Shown here piece after piece: positions 62,864-64,000 of a stretch of DNA of 64,000 bases. The notes below the pieces were generated by a model. That model was not told the DNA's origin, ran no database searches, and saw nothing but the letters and a program-made list of their open reading frames with translations. Numbering within the stretch: position 1 is the first letter of the stretch; each line of letters begins with the position of its first letter. The DNA is from Vreelandella boliviensis LC1 (lineage in GTDB: Bacteria > Pseudomonadota > Gammaproteobacteria > Pseudomonadales > Halomonadaceae): the NCBI RefSeq assembly GCF_000236035.1, contig NZ_JH393257.1, positions 1,488,392-1,552,391 of the forward strand, in the 5' to 3' direction. A program made the translations under genes and the position numbers.

Positions 62864-63490
62864 ATGAAAGTTTTGACTGAAATTTCCTGTACACCTACCC
62901 CTTGGAACAAAGGCAAGCTGGTTGGGCAGAAGGCGCCTCTACGTCTTCGAGATATCTGGGCCATACGTATTCGCCTACAACTTGCCAAAAAGACGAGAGA
63001 TCTTGCCCTCTTCAATTTAGCCATTGATAGCAAATTACGGGGCTGCGACCTTGTCAATTTACGAGTACGAGATATAGCCCATGGTGCTTGCATTTCCCCA
63101 CGAGCCATCGTAATGCAGCAAAAGACACATCGGCCTGTCCAGTTCGAAATTACCGAGCAGACTCGCATCGCTATTATCGACTGGATACAGCTGGCTCAGC
63201 TCCGAAGCGAAGACTTCCTGTTTCCTAGCCGAATCAATAGCGCAAAGCATCTTTCAACACGCCAGTATGCCCGTATCGTGAAAGCATGGGTCACTGAAAT
63301 AGGTCTGGAGGCGTCAGTGTATGGTACGCATACGATGCGCCGCACCAAAGCGTCGCTGATATACCGTCGAACGAAAAATTTAAGGGCAGTGCAACTGCTC
63401 CTGGGTCACACAAAGCTGGAAAGCACCGTCAGGTATCTAGGGATAGAGGTCGATGATGCGTTGGAAATGGCAGAACAGACAGAAGTTTAA
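62864..63490 (+). CDS. Short tyrosine recombinase, catalytic domain only
   Basis: 208 aa from the ATG at 62864. All catalytic residues are present: R59 (SKLRGCDLVNL), K87 (MQQKTHRP), H156-x-x-R159 (THTMRRTKAS), H182 (LLLGHTKL) and Y191 (TVRYLGIE). The N-terminal core-binding domain of Xer/phage integrases and the extra helix of integron IntI are missing; it is far shorter than IntI (about 320-340 aa). The N-terminus (TPWNKGKLVGQK) is, from memory, that of a widespread family of short proteobacterial integrases. It reads opposite to the cassettes and is enclosed by attC-type sites on both sides. Confidence 0.85.
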   Translation: MKVLTEISCTPTPWNKGKLVGQKAPLRLRDIWAIRIRLQLAKKTRDLALFNLAIDSKLRGCDLVNLRVRDIAHGACISPRAIVMQQKTHRPVQFEITEQTRIAIIDWIQLAQLRSEDFLFPSRINSAKHLSTRQYARIVKAWVTEIGLEASVYGTHTMRRTKASLIYRRTKNLRAVQLLLGHTKLESTVRYLGIEVDDALEMAEQTEV

Positions 63491-63500
63491 TAAGGACAAA

Positions 63501-63526
63501 CGACGGCCTATCCCGGGCCGTCGTTG
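63501..63526 (+). terminator. Hairpin after the recombinase gene
   Basis: CGACGGCC (63501-63508) pairs with GGCCGTCG (63516-63523), followed by the weak T-tract TTGTT. It abuts the second copy of the 16-bp direct repeat. Confidence 0.65.
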
Positions 63527-63527
63527 T

Positions 63528-63543
63528 TCGGCCAAGAGCAGTC
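63528..63543. repeat. 16-bp direct repeat, copy 2 (behind the recombinase)
   Basis: TCGGCCAAGAGCAGTC, identical and in the same orientation as 56796-56811; also followed, after about 18 bp, by a TATAAC that opens an attC-like site. Confidence 0.8.
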
Positions 63544-63561
63544 TTTTAGGCGACACTGATA

Positions 63562-63630
63562 TAACATGAGAACTCAGCCGACAGAAAAACGCGCAGCGTT
63601 TTGATGGTTGGGTGCAGCGCATTGTTGGGT
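63562..63630 (-). repeat. attC site 8, of the next cassette
   Basis: On the minus strand it begins ACCCAAC, a perfect RYYYAAC box, and ends GTTATAT. Arms AACAATG and CATGTT can pair with one unpaired base. It starts 2 bp after the TGA of the next minus-strand gene, as for the other cassettes. Confidence 0.6.
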
Positions 63631-63631
63631 G

Positions 63632-64000
63632 TCATAGCTGCTCGGTGCATGCGATTCTGTAAGCATCAGCAAGCCTTGCCGCACCATCTCGGATTCCTAT
63701 GAGTTCGGTGTTTGCATCAAACCCGCCTTCGCGCGGCGGAACACGTTGATCGAGTGGAACTTCGCTAGTCCGTAGGCTCGTAACAACATAATGATGAAGC
63801 GTAGTGCGGTTTAGAATCTCAGCCTCTGATTCTGCCAAGAAAGGAATTAACTCAGAGGCTCGTCTTTCAAACTCTAGTTGTTCAGCATTTATCTGAGCCG
63901 TTGGGACTGCAAGCCCTCCTAGACTCGTATTCCCTACTGGAATGTCGCTGAGCCGAATGGCGTTGAGGTACCCTCTATCGGCGCTGAAATTTATCTCTGC
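63632..64000 (-). CDS. Next cassette gene, 5'-truncated by window edge
   Basis: 122 codons are open from the window edge to the TGA at 63632; the start lies to the right. The visible part is hydrophilic and helical (QLEFERRASELIPFLAESEAEILN, then LRTSEVPLDQRVPPREGG), with no domain I recognise. The attC immediately behind it shows that the cassette array continues beyond the window. Confidence 0.6.
   Translation of the reverse strand, partial: AEINFSADRGYLNAIRLSDIPVGNTSLGGLAVPTAQINAEQLEFERRASELIPFLAESEAEILNRTTLHHYVVTSLRTSEVPLDQRVPPREGGFDANTELIGIRDGAARLADAYRIACTEQL

Noticed and set aside
62864..63490. Calling the recombinase an integron integrase (IntI)
   Set aside because: It is about 130 residues too short, lacks the N-terminal core-binding domain and the IntI-specific insertion, and attC-type sequence occurs on both of its sides rather than only downstream.
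56733..64000. Prophage or conjugative island
   Set aside because: No phage structural, replication, relaxase or secretion genes are present; attC-flanked single genes explain the region better.

Overview
The window looks like the chromosome of a halophilic gammaproteobacterium of the Halomonas/Vreelandella type. This rests on the gene repertoire (BCCT carrier, TRAP and tripartite tricarboxylate transporters, Aap-type amino-acid uptake, a full urt/ure urea system, CheZ with a polar-type flagellin) and on moderately GC-rich coding sequence. It is a judgement from recognised protein families; there is no 16S gene in the window.

Layout. 1-4.2 kb: Aap amino-acid ABC transporter (minus), then speE-hemE (minus). 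4.2-7.3 kb: ribA, a PAQR/hemolysin III protein, cheZ and a GST. 7.3-11.3 kb: an isoprenoid operon on the minus strand, xseB-ispA-dxs-djlA. 11.5-17 kb: serA, pirin, trhO, an enoyl-CoA hydratase, an IclR regulator and a YqaA-like membrane protein. 17-24 kb: a large MscS channel, the divergent pterin genes folM/folK, an orphan flagellin behind a sigma-28 promoter, and a BCCT carrier. 24-27.3 kb: a three-gene ABC importer and a DUF481 protein. 27.4-33.3 kb: a CitA/CitB-type two-component pair followed by tctC-tctB-tctA. 33.8-46.7 kb: nitrogen acquisition, urtABCDE and ureDABC-EFG, each behind its own sigma-54 (-24/-12) promoter, with a globin-coupled diguanylate cyclase between them and a palindromic intergenic element between ureC and ureE. 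46.7-56.5 kb: a BrkB/YihY membrane protein, a chemoreceptor with a sigma-28 promoter, a TRAP operon, a D-lactate/glycolate-type FAD dehydrogenase, a LysR regulator and a second, paralogous TRAP binding protein.

The accessory part starts just after a tRNA-Arg(CCG) at 56.7 kb and runs off the right edge. It is a cluster of integron attC sites with minus-strand gene cassettes, each gene followed by an attC-like palindrome. No full-length IntI is present. Embedded in the array, in the opposite orientation, is a 208-aa catalytic-domain-only tyrosine recombinase. A 16-bp direct repeat lies at the tRNA-proximal end of the array and again just behind the recombinase, so a roughly 6.7-kb unit may be mobile. 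The cassettes encode mostly unknown proteins: HEPN-motif proteins (583 and 214 aa), a GIY-YIG nuclease interrupted by an in-frame stop, a ParB/Srx-like protein, a possible PD-(D/E)XK protein and a membrane-anchored coiled coil. This suggests nucleic-acid or phage-defence functions. It is the most promising place in the window for an undescribed system.

A second theme is that short tandem duplications (12-16 bp, two to four copies) recur in intergenic leaders throughout the backbone, several of them sitting on promoters or ribosome-binding sites.
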